From assembly GCF_024666525.1 (NCBI RefSeq), contig NZ_CP088294.1, positions 4,340,001 to 4,404,000 of the forward strand: a DNA stretch of 64,000 bases. The letters are read 5' to 3'. This document shows, one piece after another, positions 37,777 through 45,953 of the stretch (position 1 is the stretch's first letter; each line of letters begins with the position of its first letter). Source of the stretch: Pseudomonas sp. J452. GTDB lineage: Bacteria > Pseudomonadota > Gammaproteobacteria > Pseudomonadales > Pseudomonadaceae. Under the pieces are notes generated by a model. The model was not told the origin of the DNA and did not search any database. It saw only the letters and a program-made list of their open reading frames with translations. Made by a program: the position numbers and the translations under genes.

Positions 37777-40299
37777 TTAGCGTTTTACCACCAACTGATA
37801 CTCGGTGCGCTCGCTGCCGTTGCCGTTGCCGTTGCCGTGGATTACCACATAGCCTTGGTTGCTTGGGGTCAAACCCTGGGCAGCAGCAGCGTCGGCCAAC
37901 AGGCGCCAGGTGCCTTCGACATCGTTACGCTGCTGATCGAAGTCGGTGCTCAACACCAGGCTCGGCTCGCTGCGAATCACTTTGTGGTTGCTCACCACCG
38001 CCGCACCGGCCGACACCGGCAAGCCCAGATCGAACGTCACGCGCTGTGGGCCGTTCGCGGCAAGGTCAGGGAACACCAGGGTCAAGGGGCCGGTGATTTT
38101 GACCTTGCCGCGGCGTACCGCCGTCAGACCCAGATTGAGGGCCATCTGGCGAATCTCCACGCCGAAGACCTGCGGCGACATATCGAAATGGCGGACAAAC
38201 AGGCTCATGGCCGGACGTTCTATTAGTTGTACGGACTGCTGCAACGCCTGCTTGGGCGCTGGGCTGTAAGTCCCGCATAGCGGCGCTCTGAGTTGCTCGC
38301 GCGCGCTGCCCTCGAGCCGCGGATTAGTGTCGAGGGCCGCGCAGACTTGTTGCGCATAACCCGGCCACTCCTCACGCAGGGCTCCGCCATCGCGCAAGGC
38401 ACCTAGCACTTGCGCATCCGCCTGCCTGGCCGCAACCAGCAAGGCGGTTTGCCGCGACTGCATGGCTTCGCTGCGCTCCACGCCGCCGACACCCGCACCG
38501 GGAAGCGAGCGGGTCTGACTGTGCACATCGGCGCCGTTGCCGAGCAACAGGCGCACGCTGCCCGCCTGATTGAGCTGCGCTGCGCTCATCAAGGCGGTTT
38601 TGCCCCAGGCATTGCTCTGATTGACGTCGAAATCGCTGCGCAACAACAGCTCGAGGCTCTGCGGATTCTGCACCGCTGCCATGGCCGCCGGGCTGCCGTC
38701 CAGACTAAGCCCGCGATCCTCGCCGAGGTTCTCGCTTTCGTAGGCGATGAAGTCATTCACCACATGGGCTGGCGCGTTATTCAGCAATACGCTGTGCAAG
38801 GTGGCGAAATTGCGTCCCTGCTCCAGCTCACCCGGCGTCGGCGCGACGGCATAGCGCGGGCGATAGTCGGCATGCGGCGGCAGCGGAAGGTCCGGGACTG
38901 GGGCCGGCATGACCAGGTACTCGCTGGCCCTGGCCAGACTCTCATACAGCAGCAGATCGGCGGCGCTGCTGGCCTGGGCTGGATCGAGGCCCTGGTCTCT
39001 GAATGACTGCTGCAGCTCGCTGTGAGCCGGTTGTAGCATCGGCAGCAAGCGGCGGTAGAAGAGCTTGTTGTCCAGGTTGCGCTCCGACCAGTCGAACAGC
39101 CGATTCAAGCTGTCGTCATGACGTTGACGGATCGCCCCTTCGCGCCCAAACGCCTGCAGTTCCTCAACGCCCACCAGCGGCATATTGAGCAGCGTCCATA
39201 GCCTTTCCTTCTGGCTCTGGGCTTTGTCGAGGCGCTCATGCTGGGCCACCTCGGCCGGCGGATCGCCGGCCAGGGTGGTCAGCTCGGCTTGCAACGCCGC
39301 GAACGCGGGCAAGCCGTCCACCGAACTGCTGCGCGACGGGGTCAGGTAGGCCTGGTACAGGCACAAGGGTTTCAGGCCCAAACCGTCCAGGGCATAGAGC
39401 CCTGCATAAGCCGATTCGCCGCGGGCCGCCGGCGAGTAGAAGCCCCAGGTTTCATTGACCAGCACCAGCTCCCGGCCACCCAGGCGGAAGATATCGATAG
39501 CGCCGTAGTCGCGGGTCTGCGACGAGGAGACATGGGCACGCCCTCCATAGTTGGGTAGCTCCGCCACCCAGCGCGGCAGAGTGCTGTCGTCGAGGATCCG
39601 CTGGCCGTTGCGGCTGAGCCCGCGCGCGCGCAGCTGATAGCTGGCGTAGGGGCCGGCGTCATACAGTTCGACACTGAAGCGCTGACCGGCAAGCTCGACG
39701 CTGGCGGCCGGGCCATGGCTGCCGGCTAGCGCCGTGGCGCCCGGCAGGCGCGCCGGCACGGGAAAGCCGTTGCGTTGCAAATCCTGATTCAGCGCCGTTT
39801 TCATCGACTCGCACAGGTTGGCATCGCGGCTCTCCGCCAACCTGAATTCGGCGTAGGCGGATAGGCCGTGGGCATCTTGAGGATTCGTCTGCCGGGCTTC
39901 GGGCCAGTTGGCCAGGTCGGCGGCGCGCTGGCGGTACAGGGCAGTCAGACAGTCCTGCGCCTGGGCGGCATCGGTCAGCGGGCATTGCCCCGCCCGGCTC
40001 AGCAGCCATTGGCGCTGATTGGCCTCCAGCAGCAAGGCGCCAGGCAGATCCAGGCCGCGCAGGCGGCTGCGGTACTGCTCAATCACCTGTTTGTCCAGGC
40101 GAGCCAACGCCTCGCTGGCGCAGATCTGCCGATGCAGCACAGGCAATCCGTCGACACAGTCGAAACTGGCCAGGCTCACCGCCTGCGGCTGAACCGGCTG
40201 CGCCACGGGCTTGGCGATTGGCTCCGGCGTGGTACAGGCCACAAGCGCGGCGCCCAGGGCAGCCAGCGCGGCCATTCGCGAATACAAGGAAACCGACAT
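37777..40299 (-). CDS. Large lipoprotein with LprI-like N-terminal domain and ankyrin repeats
   Basis: The product is 840 residues. Lipobox LVAC puts the lipidated Cys at about 22, followed by a Pro-rich linker. Residues about 47-135 resemble the LprI/DUF1311 domain (FDCVDGLPVLHRQICASEALARLD, LLEANQRQWLLSRAGQCP). Near residues 555-625 there are two or more ankyrin repeats (ALMSAAQLNQAGSVRLLLGNGADVHSQTR). The C-terminal 140 residues form a separate beta-rich domain. It follows tonB by 17 bases on the same strand, so it is probably in the exbB-exbD-tonB operon and sits in the periplasm or outer membrane. LprI inhibits lysozyme in mycobacteria; whether that applies here is unknown. Confidence 0.85.
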   Translation of the reverse strand: MSVSLYSRMAALAALGAALVACTTPEPIAKPVAQPVQPQAVSLASFDCVDGLPVLHRQICASEALARLDKQVIEQYRSRLRGLDLPGALLLEANQRQWLLSRAGQCPLTDAAQAQDCLTALYRQRAADLANWPEARQTNPQDAHGLSAYAEFRLAESRDANLCESMKTALNQDLQRNGFPVPARLPGATALAGSHGPAASVELAGQRFSVELYDAGPYASYQLRARGLSRNGQRILDDSTLPRWVAELPNYGGRAHVSSSQTRDYGAIDIFRLGGRELVLVNETWGFYSPAARGESAYAGLYALDGLGLKPLCLYQAYLTPSRSSSVDGLPAFAALQAELTTLAGDPPAEVAQHERLDKAQSQKERLWTLLNMPLVGVEELQAFGREGAIRQRHDDSLNRLFDWSERNLDNKLFYRRLLPMLQPAHSELQQSFRDQGLDPAQASSAADLLLYESLARASEYLVMPAPVPDLPLPPHADYRPRYAVAPTPGELEQGRNFATLHSVLLNNAPAHVVNDFIAYESENLGEDRGLSLDGSPAAMAAVQNPQSLELLLRSDFDVNQSNAWGKTALMSAAQLNQAGSVRLLLGNGADVHSQTRSLPGAGVGGVERSEAMQSRQTALLVAARQADAQVLGALRDGGALREEWPGYAQQVCAALDTNPRLEGSAREQLRAPLCGTYSPAPKQALQQSVQLIERPAMSLFVRHFDMSPQVFGVEIRQMALNLGLTAVRRGKVKITGPLTLVFPDLAANGPQRVTFDLGLPVSAGAAVVSNHKVIRSEPSLVLSTDFDQQRNDVEGTWRLLADAAAAQGLTPSNQGYVVIHGNGNGNGSERTEYQLVVKR

Positions 40300-40316
40300 G
40301 GATCACTGACTCCGGG

Positions 40317-41030
40317 TCATTTGATGAAGATTGCCGTGCCGTACACGGTGTAGCGCGCAGCACCCTGGTTGGGCGGCGGCGGAAATGGCCCCGCCTTGAG
40401 CACGGCCTGCTCGGCAGCTGCATCCAATAGGGGGTCGCCGCAGGGGTCGATCTCGTAGGAGAGCATCTTGCCGCTGCTATCCAGGGTGATCTCATAAGAG
40501 ATAAGACACTTCCTCTTGAGATCGGCGGGATCGCCCTTGTAGCCGGGTGGCGGCTTGTAAACCGCGCCTTCTGGACGTTTGAGATTGGCGATCACCCGAT
40601 TCTTCACCGTGTCGGCATAGTCCGACGGGACTTGCCGGCTACGGCTGGCGCTTGGCGCTGGAGTGGGTGGCGCGGCCCAATCGTTATTGGCACCAAACGC
40701 ATGCACCGGTGGGCCGGCGGACTTGCTTGGCGCGCGCGGTGGCGGTGCAGTTTTTTTCACCACGGGCGCTTTCACCGGGGGCGGCGGCGCAGGCTCCGGT
40801 TCAGGAATGGGTTCGGGTTCAGGCGGTTCTGGTTCGGGCTCCGGCTCTGGTTCCGGCACTGGCACAGGCAGCTCAACCATCTGCACGGCAATCGCTTGCG
40901 GCTGCTCAGGCAGCGGCTGACGCAGATCAGCGCTTAACAACCAGACCAGCAACGCGCCGTGCAGTGCCAGGGAAACCAGAATAACCAGCAGGCGGATCGG
41001 CCAGTGAACTTCGATCCTGGGGCCAGCCAT
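40317..41030 (-). CDS. tonB: Energy transducer TonB
   Basis: The product is 237 residues. N-terminal anchor (about 10-33) with His in the membrane segment; a long Pro/Glu run (PVPEPEPEPEPEPPEPEPIP) then Pro/Lys (about 50-100) spanning the periplasm; C-terminal TonB-like domain (about 140-237, AVLKAGPFPPPP, YTVYGTAIFIK). It couples the ExbB/ExbD proton motor to outer-membrane receptors. The start overlaps the exbD stop (TGATG). No TonB-dependent receptor gene is nearby. Confidence 0.9.
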   Translation of the reverse strand: MAGPRIEVHWPIRLLVILVSLALHGALLVWLLSADLRQPLPEQPQAIAVQMVELPVPVPEPEPEPEPEPPEPEPIPEPEPAPPPPVKAPVVKKTAPPPRAPSKSAGPPVHAFGANNDWAAPPTPAPSASRSRQVPSDYADTVKNRVIANLKRPEGAVYKPPPGYKGDPADLKRKCLISYEITLDSSGKMLSYEIDPCGDPLLDAAAEQAVLKAGPFPPPPNQGAARYTVYGTAIFIK

Positions 41031-41464
41031 CAGGGCGTCAGCTCTTGCGCTGCCACCAGGCTGATCTGGCTGTAACCGGCTTTTTGCAGGTTATTCATCA
41101 CCCGCATCAGGGTGCCGTAATCCACCGCCTGATCGCCGCGAAGAAACAGACGGGTATCCAGCCGATTGCCGGTGGCGCCGCGCACCACGCCAGCCAGTTC
41201 GGCCAGCGCCACGCCTTGTTCCTGGACGAACAACAGGCCATCGGCCTGCACGCTGATATACAGCGGATCGGTCGGCGGCGGGGTCGGCGCCGCGGCATTG
41301 CTCGGCAGATCCACCGGCACATCAACGGTGGCCAGCGGCGCGGCGACCATAAAGATGATCAACAGCACCAGCATCACATCGACGAAGGGCGTGATGTTCA
41401 TCTCGGCGTTCTGTTGATAGTTGTGGCGTTTGACCATGGGCCCGGAATTGAACTGGATGCTCAT
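41030..41464 (-). CDS. exbD: Biopolymer transport protein ExbD
   Basis: The product is 144 residues. A single TM (about 26-47) carries the proton-path Asp29 in NITPFVDVMLVLLIIFMVAAPL; the periplasmic domain follows. Forms the 5:2 ExbB:ExbD motor with the upstream gene product. Two bases separate it from exbB. Confidence 0.94.
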   Translation of the reverse strand: MSIQFNSGPMVKRHNYQQNAEMNITPFVDVMLVLLIIFMVAAPLATVDVPVDLPSNAAAPTPPPTDPLYISVQADGLLFVQEQGVALAELAGVVRGATGNRLDTRLFLRGDQAVDYGTLMRVMNNLQKAGYSQISLVAAQELTP

Positions 41465-41466
41465 GC

Positions 41467-42366
41467 TCAGTGCACCTCATCCAGCTTGCGCGACATGGCC
41501 GCGATCATCTCCGCCGAGAAGTTATCCAGGGCGCCGACGAAGCCGTTAATGTCCCTGGCGAACTTGTTGAAGATCATCACCGCGGGGATAGCCGCAAACA
41601 GCCCCAGCGCAGTGGCCAGCAAGGCCTCGGCGATACCCGGCGCGACAATCGCCAGACTGGAGGATTTCATCGTGGCGATATTGGCGAAGCTGTTGAGGAT
41701 GCCCCAAACGGTACCGAACAGGCCGATAAAGGGTGCCGTGGCGCCTATGGTCGCCAGCACCCCCATCAGGCTGCCCAAGCGCGCCAGATCGCGCTCCTGA
41801 ACGATGCTCGAAGTCAGCGAGATACGCTGCAACAGGCGGTTGATCTGATCGGCGCTGGCGTCCTTGTTGCACTTGCGGCCGAAGTGTTTGAGTTCGGCCT
41901 GGCCGACCTGCCACATACGCGCCATGGCGCTGTTGCTGGCCACGGGACTCAGGTGCTCCAGCTCACCCTTGCGGAAGGCCTCGAGAAAGCGATTGTTGGC
42001 GCGCCGGGCACGGGCGAAGACAAACAGCTTCTCGAACAGCACCGCCCAGGTCAGCAACGAGCAAAAGGCCAGGAAGATCATCACCGACTTAACCACCCAG
42101 TCGGCTTGCCCGAACATCTCGCGCACGCCGAAGGGTTGCGTCTCGGCAACGGCGCCAGCCAGGCTCGGCGTTGCTGCGGAGGTGGCCGGGGTAGTGGGTA
42201 CGGGAGTGGCAACGGCGCCAGGCTGCTGCATGCCTGCGGGCGCATCGGCCTGGGCCAATACAGCGTTGGCGGTTACCCCGCTCAGGCCAACAAGCACCAA
42301 GAGTGCCGCCAGACGCACTCGCGCCTGCCAGCGCGCCATCGAGAAACCAATAGAACCGAGTTGCAT
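41467..42366 (-). CDS. exbB: Biopolymer transport protein ExbB (with N-terminal periplasmic extension)
   Basis: The product is 299 residues. An N-terminal signal-like segment and an Ala/Pro/Thr-rich stretch (about 35-78) precede the MotA/TolQ/ExbB core with three TMs: about 90-112, a central pair region TIGATAPFIGLFGTVWGILNSF, and LLATALGLFAAIPAVMIFNKF. Long N-terminal extensions are usual in Pseudomonas ExbB. First gene of exbB-exbD-tonB-lipoprotein. The 5' region is crowded with MITE sequence (42473-42862). Confidence 0.93.
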   Translation of the reverse strand: MQLGSIGFSMARWQARVRLAALLVLVGLSGVTANAVLAQADAPAGMQQPGAVATPVPTTPATSAATPSLAGAVAETQPFGVREMFGQADWVVKSVMIFLAFCSLLTWAVLFEKLFVFARARRANNRFLEAFRKGELEHLSPVASNSAMARMWQVGQAELKHFGRKCNKDASADQINRLLQRISLTSSIVQERDLARLGSLMGVLATIGATAPFIGLFGTVWGILNSFANIATMKSSSLAIVAPGIAEALLATALGLFAAIPAVMIFNKFARDINGFVGALDNFSAEMIAAMSRKLDEVH

Positions 42367-42472
42367 ACAACCTCCCTGTCTTTTTATTAGAGCGACCTGC
42401 GTGGTTGATCAGGCCGTTGAAAAACCACCCACGCTGCCATAAAAACAGGCTCGGTAAGCCGCTTGCGGCTTA

Positions 42473-42545
42473 GAACCTGTTCACGATCTTTTGGACTAGA
42501 GCCAGACAAGGCGCCACGTCAGTAACAGCCACAGGCTGTTACTAA
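42473..42545. mobile_element. TNA-target MITE, left-end fragment
   Basis: Begins GAACCTGTTCACGATCTTTT followed by GGACTAGAGCCAGACAAGGC, then AGTAACAGCCACAGGCTGTTACT, matching the left part of the long form at 31010. No matching right end is found before unrelated sequence at about 42550. The rest of the interval (42546-42722) holds no recognisable gene. Confidence 0.65.
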
Positions 42546-42722
42546 CCTAGCCCCTTGCCTAGGCTGCCTCGCCTATGTTTCAACGGCCGGCTAACAGCGC
42601 GGCGACTCATAGTGCCTATGCCGGCAAGCTCAGAAAAGAGGCAAACTCCCTAACTTTCAGCAGATGCAGGCGGGAACATGCTGTCTTGTTAGGCGCAAGG
42701 AACGAGCCGCGCCCCCTTCTGA

Positions 42723-42862
42723 GAACCTGTCCACGATCTCCTGGCCGTCGGCCATACCGCGTTAAAAACAGGCTCGGAATGCTCATTTACAGCTCGTAAA
42801 CTCCGCTTCCTCGCCTGTTTTTGCCTTGTCTGGCTCTAGTCCAAAAGATCGTGAACAGGTTC
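42723..42862. mobile_element. TNA-target MITE, 140-bp copy B
   Basis: Ends GAACCTGTCCACGATCTCCT and AAAGATCGTGAACAGGTTC, flanked by TGA on both sides (42720-42722, 42863-42865). Interior in opposite orientation to the copies at 44784 and 60668. Exactly 140 bp like those two. Confidence 0.85.
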
Positions 42863-42932
42863 TGAGTAAACCATTGTTTGAACTCAGCGATCGGCTTGGG
42901 CTTGCACTAAAACGTCAAATTGCAGAGCGGTT

Positions 42933-43895
42933 CTAGACTTTGTACTGCTGCCGATAGGCGGCGGGGGTCAGCCCGGTGACGTGCTTGAAGGTGCGCCGAA
43001 AACTGGACTCATCGCCGTAGCCCAGGGCGGAGCTGATCCGGCTGATCGAATCAGCCGTGAGGATCAGCCGTTCGCTGGCCTGGTTGAGCTTGATCAGGCG
43101 CACCTGATCCGCCACTGCCAGCCCTGTCAGCGCCCGCACCTTGCGCGCCAGGGTGCGGGCGGAAACGGCCAGCTCATCGGCGAGCCGCTGCACACCGAGC
43201 TGCTGGGCCGGCAGGCGCTCCACCAACAGGTGCAAGCGGCGCAGCAGCGGATCCGTCTGCTGCATCAGGCCGACGGAGCGAAACACCGGCGTCGCCGGCT
43301 CCGGGCGCGGCAGCACCATCAGCGTGGCGATCTCGCGATAGACCAGCGCGCCCAGCTGCTCCTCGATCAACGCCCGGGCGATCGGCAGGTAACCGCTGAC
43401 GCCGGAGGCCGTGGCAGTCAGGCGATTGCTCACCTGGGTCTGCTCGAACTGCCACTCCACCTGGGGAAAGCTCTGCTGCAGGCTGGACGCCAGCCACCAG
43501 GTGGCCGTCGCGCGTTCCCCCTGCAAACGCCCGCTCTGCGCCAGCAGACACACACCGGTGCAGTAGCTCCACAGCCGCGTGCTGCGCGGCAACTGGCTCA
43601 GCGCCCGAATCAGGCCGCGATTGGCCTCCAGCGCCCGGGCGATCATCGCCTGCGAATCCGCCCACAGTCCGGGAATCAGTACGGCGCTGCACGCGGCCTG
43701 GGCCAGGCTGCTCTGCGGTTGCAAGCGCAAGCCCTGGGCACAGTCGACCGGATCCTTGTCCAGCCCCACCCAGCACAGCTCGAAACGCTGTTCACCCGCG
43801 CGCCGATTGGCCGCCGTCAGCAGGTCGGCGAAGGCGAACAGGCCCGCGGGCATGCAACCGGGGTACAGCAGCAGGCCGATCTTCTGCATAGGCAT
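42933..43895 (-). CDS. GlxA/FtrA-type AraC-family regulator with DJ-1/PfpI domain
   Basis: The product is 320 residues. The N-terminal domain (about 4-180) is a DJ-1/PfpI class I glutamine amidotransferase-like sensor with YCTGVCLLAQSGRL in the nucleophile-elbow position. The C-terminal AraC HTH pair (about 222-318) ends RISSALGYGDESSFRRTFKHVTGLTPAAYRQQY. Divergent from the MBL-fold gene 84 bp away, which it may regulate. Effector unknown. Confidence 0.88.
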   Translation of the reverse strand: MPMQKIGLLLYPGCMPAGLFAFADLLTAANRRAGEQRFELCWVGLDKDPVDCAQGLRLQPQSSLAQAACSAVLIPGLWADSQAMIARALEANRGLIRALSQLPRSTRLWSYCTGVCLLAQSGRLQGERATATWWLASSLQQSFPQVEWQFEQTQVSNRLTATASGVSGYLPIARALIEEQLGALVYREIATLMVLPRPEPATPVFRSVGLMQQTDPLLRRLHLLVERLPAQQLGVQRLADELAVSARTLARKVRALTGLAVADQVRLIKLNQASERLILTADSISRISSALGYGDESSFRRTFKHVTGLTPAAYRQQYKV

Positions 43896-43979
43896 GAAAT
43901 GTCCTATTTATGGCAATTCCTGCCATCTTTATCCCGCAGACGGATTTTTACAATGAGCCCTCCTATCCCGGAGGTCGCC

Positions 43980-44777
43980 ATGCAAATCACCCAACTGCGC
44001 AATGCCACCCTGATCGTCGAGTTCGGCGAAGTTCGCCTGCTGGTCGACCCCATGCTGGCCGCCCAGGGCCAGCTGCCCGCGCTCAAGTACCTCGCCCGGC
44101 GCCGGCGCAATCCGCTGGTCGAGCTGCCGGACAACTCCAGCGCACAGCTGCAGCGCGTCACCCATTGCCTGATCACCCATTGCCAGAAAGGCCATTTCGA
44201 CCATCTCGACCGCACCGCCATCCGCTGGCTGCGCGAACGCAATATCCCGGTGCTGTGCATGGCGGAGGACGCGGACTACCTGCGCAAACGCCGGCTCAAC
44301 GTGCAGGAACTGCCCAGCCAGGCAGGCGGGGCGTTCTTCAACGGCACGATCCAGGCGATCCCCTGCCTACACGGCGAGGGCTTTATCGGCAGCCTGATGG
44401 CCCACGGCTATGGCTACTTCATCCAGATCCCCCACGAACCCAGCCTCTATATCGCCGGTGACACCCTGCTCACTGCAGACGTGCGCCAGTGCCTGACACA
44501 ACTGGCGCCGGCGGTCAGCGTGCTGCCGGCCGGTGGCGCGCGCTTCGATCTGGGCGGCGATATCATCATGGGCCAGGCCGACATTCTCGCAGCGCTCCAG
44601 CTCAGCAGCGGCCTCATCGTCGCCAACCACCTGGAAGCCCTCGATCATTGCCCGGTGACCCGCGCCGGCTTGCTGCAGGAGGCCACGCGCCGGGGACTCG
44701 GCGAGCGCCTACGCGTACCGCTGGATGGCGAGACCCTGCAGTTCTCGACGGAGAAGCAAAAGCTGGTCGCCATCTAG
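43980..44777 (+). CDS. MBL-fold (UlaG-like) metal-dependent hydrolase
   Basis: The product is 265 residues. Starts MQITQLRNATLIVEFGEVRLLVDPML as in the UlaG/BcsA-like lactonase group. The metal motif reads TH-CQKG-HFDHLD (His67, His72, Asp74, His75), three residues longer than the common TH-x-HFDHLD. GDTLL supplies the later Asp and VANHLEALDH a distal His. Start ATG 43980 has GGAGG seven bases upstream. It adjoins the divergent AraC-like regulator and ends six bases before MITE copy C. Substrate unknown. Confidence 0.85.
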   Translation: MQITQLRNATLIVEFGEVRLLVDPMLAAQGQLPALKYLARRRRNPLVELPDNSSAQLQRVTHCLITHCQKGHFDHLDRTAIRWLRERNIPVLCMAEDADYLRKRRLNVQELPSQAGGAFFNGTIQAIPCLHGEGFIGSLMAHGYGYFIQIPHEPSLYIAGDTLLTADVRQCLTQLAPAVSVLPAGGARFDLGGDIIMGQADILAALQLSSGLIVANHLEALDHCPVTRAGLLQEATRRGLGERLRVPLDGETLQFSTEKQKLVAI

Positions 44778-44783
44778 CTCTCA

Positions 44784-44923
44784 GAACCTGTTTACGATCT
44801 TCTGAATTAGAGCCAGACAAGGCAAAAACAGCCGAGGAAGCGCAGTTTACGAGCTGTAAATGAGCATTCCGAGGCTGTTTTTAACGCGGTATGGCCGACA
44901 GTCAGGAGATCGTAAACAGGTTC
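44784..44923. mobile_element. TNA-target MITE, 140-bp copy C
   Basis: Ends GAACCTGTTTACGATCTTCT and GGAGATCGTAAACAGGTTC, flanked by TCA on both sides (44781-44783, 44924-44926). The right-hand TCA is the complement of the GntR gene's TGA stop. The element fills almost the whole gap between the convergent MBL and GntR genes. Confidence 0.87.
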
Positions 44924-45640
44924 TCACTCCGGCACTTCGACGCTGACGTGAATGGCGTCATGGCGCCAGAACTCCAGGTCGCAATCGATCAGCCGCCCGT
45001 GCTGGTCACGGTTCACCCGGGTGATGCGCAGTGCCGGGCTGCCCAGGGTGGTCTTCAGGCTGTTCGCCGCCTCGGCCGGCAAGGCGGTGGGCAGGATGTC
45101 GAAACGCACCCGCCCGTAGTGAATGGCGTACTCGCTGGCATACAGCTCAGTCAGCGAGCAGGTCAGGTCGAACTGCAGGATGCCGGGGAAGTAAGCCGGA
45201 TTCAGGTAGTGCTCGACGTACAGCACCAGGCGCCCGTCGATACGCCGCGCGCGGCGGATCTGCAATACCGCCGACAGCGCCGGCAACTCCAGCAGCGCGC
45301 AGATATCCACCGGCGCCGGGATCAGCCTGGCACTGAGCAGCTCGGTGGACGACTGCCGCCCCTGCTCGCGCACCATCGCATGGAAGTGGCTGCGCACCAG
45401 CGGGTTGTAGGCCAGGCGCGGTGGCGAAACGAACCAGCCGCGACGCTCCTCGCGGTAGATCAGGCCTTCGGCTTCCAGCTGCCCCAGCGCCTCGCGCAGG
45501 GTAATGCGGGTGGTCTCGAACAGCTCGCTGAGCTTGCGCTCGGCCGGCAGCTGGCTGCCCTGCGTCAGCAGGCCATGTTCGATCTGCTCCTGCAAGGCTC
45601 GGCAGATGGCGGTAACGGTACGGGGCGCTTCATCGCGCAT
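44924..45640 (-). CDS. GntR/HutC-family regulator with UTRA domain
   Basis: The product is 238 residues. Winged HTH (about 8-72, LPAERKLSELFETTRITLREALGQLEAEGLI) and UTRA effector domain (about 92-235, DICALLELPALSAVLQIRRARRIDGR, VEHYLNPAYF). Divergent from the ABC/phosphoesterase operon at 45954-51139, whose 5' region carries a TGATCTAGACCA palindrome; a similar site precedes its own gene. It is probably the local repressor responding to the imported ligand or a breakdown product, like PhnR beside phnSTUV in Salmonella. The stop codon is inside the target duplication of MITE copy C. Confidence 0.88.
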   Translation of the reverse strand: MRDEAPRTVTAICRALQEQIEHGLLTQGSQLPAERKLSELFETTRITLREALGQLEAEGLIYREERRGWFVSPPRLAYNPLVRSHFHAMVREQGRQSSTELLSARLIPAPVDICALLELPALSAVLQIRRARRIDGRLVLYVEHYLNPAYFPGILQFDLTCSLTELYASEYAIHYGRVRFDILPTALPAEAANSLKTTLGSPALRITRVNRDQHGRLIDCDLEFWRHDAIHVSVEVPE

Positions 45641-45655
45641 GCAAAAACTCCACTC

Positions 45656-45667
45656 TGGAATAGACCA
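45656..45667. promoter_or_regulatory. Candidate GntR operator upstream of the regulator gene
   Basis: TGGAATAGACCA shares the TAGACCA half-site with the site at 45914-45925 and is an imperfect palindrome. It lies 15 bases before the regulator's ATG, suggesting autorepression. Assigned by comparison of the two sites only. Confidence 0.4.
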
Positions 45668-45913
45668 GCACCAACAAGGGGCACAACCGGTCAAAGATGC
45701 GGCCATGCTAGGCAAGCTGGATGACTGCGGGATGACAGTCACAAGCCGCGCCTTTGTGCCTGCATGCGGCATGCCATCTGCCCCTGCAGTCTTTTGGTAA
45801 ATCAGTTACTTAGCCATGGTCTACGCTTCCAGGCGCAGCGCGCCCCTGGGGAGCAGGGCAATGCGTTGCCATAAAAACGTCATAGAAAGCCTCTAGATTG
45901 GCCTGGGTCTTGC

Positions 45914-45925
45914 TGATCTAGACCA
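45914..45925. promoter_or_regulatory. Candidate GntR operator upstream of the ABC operon
   Basis: TGATCTAGACCA matches its own reverse complement in 10 of 12 positions and resembles the TGGTCTAGACCA-type sites bound by HutC-subfamily GntR proteins. An outer inverted pair AGATTGG/CCAATCT surrounds it (45895-45929). It lies 28 bases before ATG 45954, between the likely promoter and the AAGGAG ribosome-binding site at 45941-45946. Confidence 0.5.
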
Positions 45926-45953
45926 ATCTTTCACCCTGCTAAGGAGCTTCACC

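Noticed and set aside
42981..43979. Long N-terminal extension of the MBL-fold frame
   Set aside because: The extension is antisense to the AraC-like gene; ATG 43980 has GGAGG and begins the family N-terminus.
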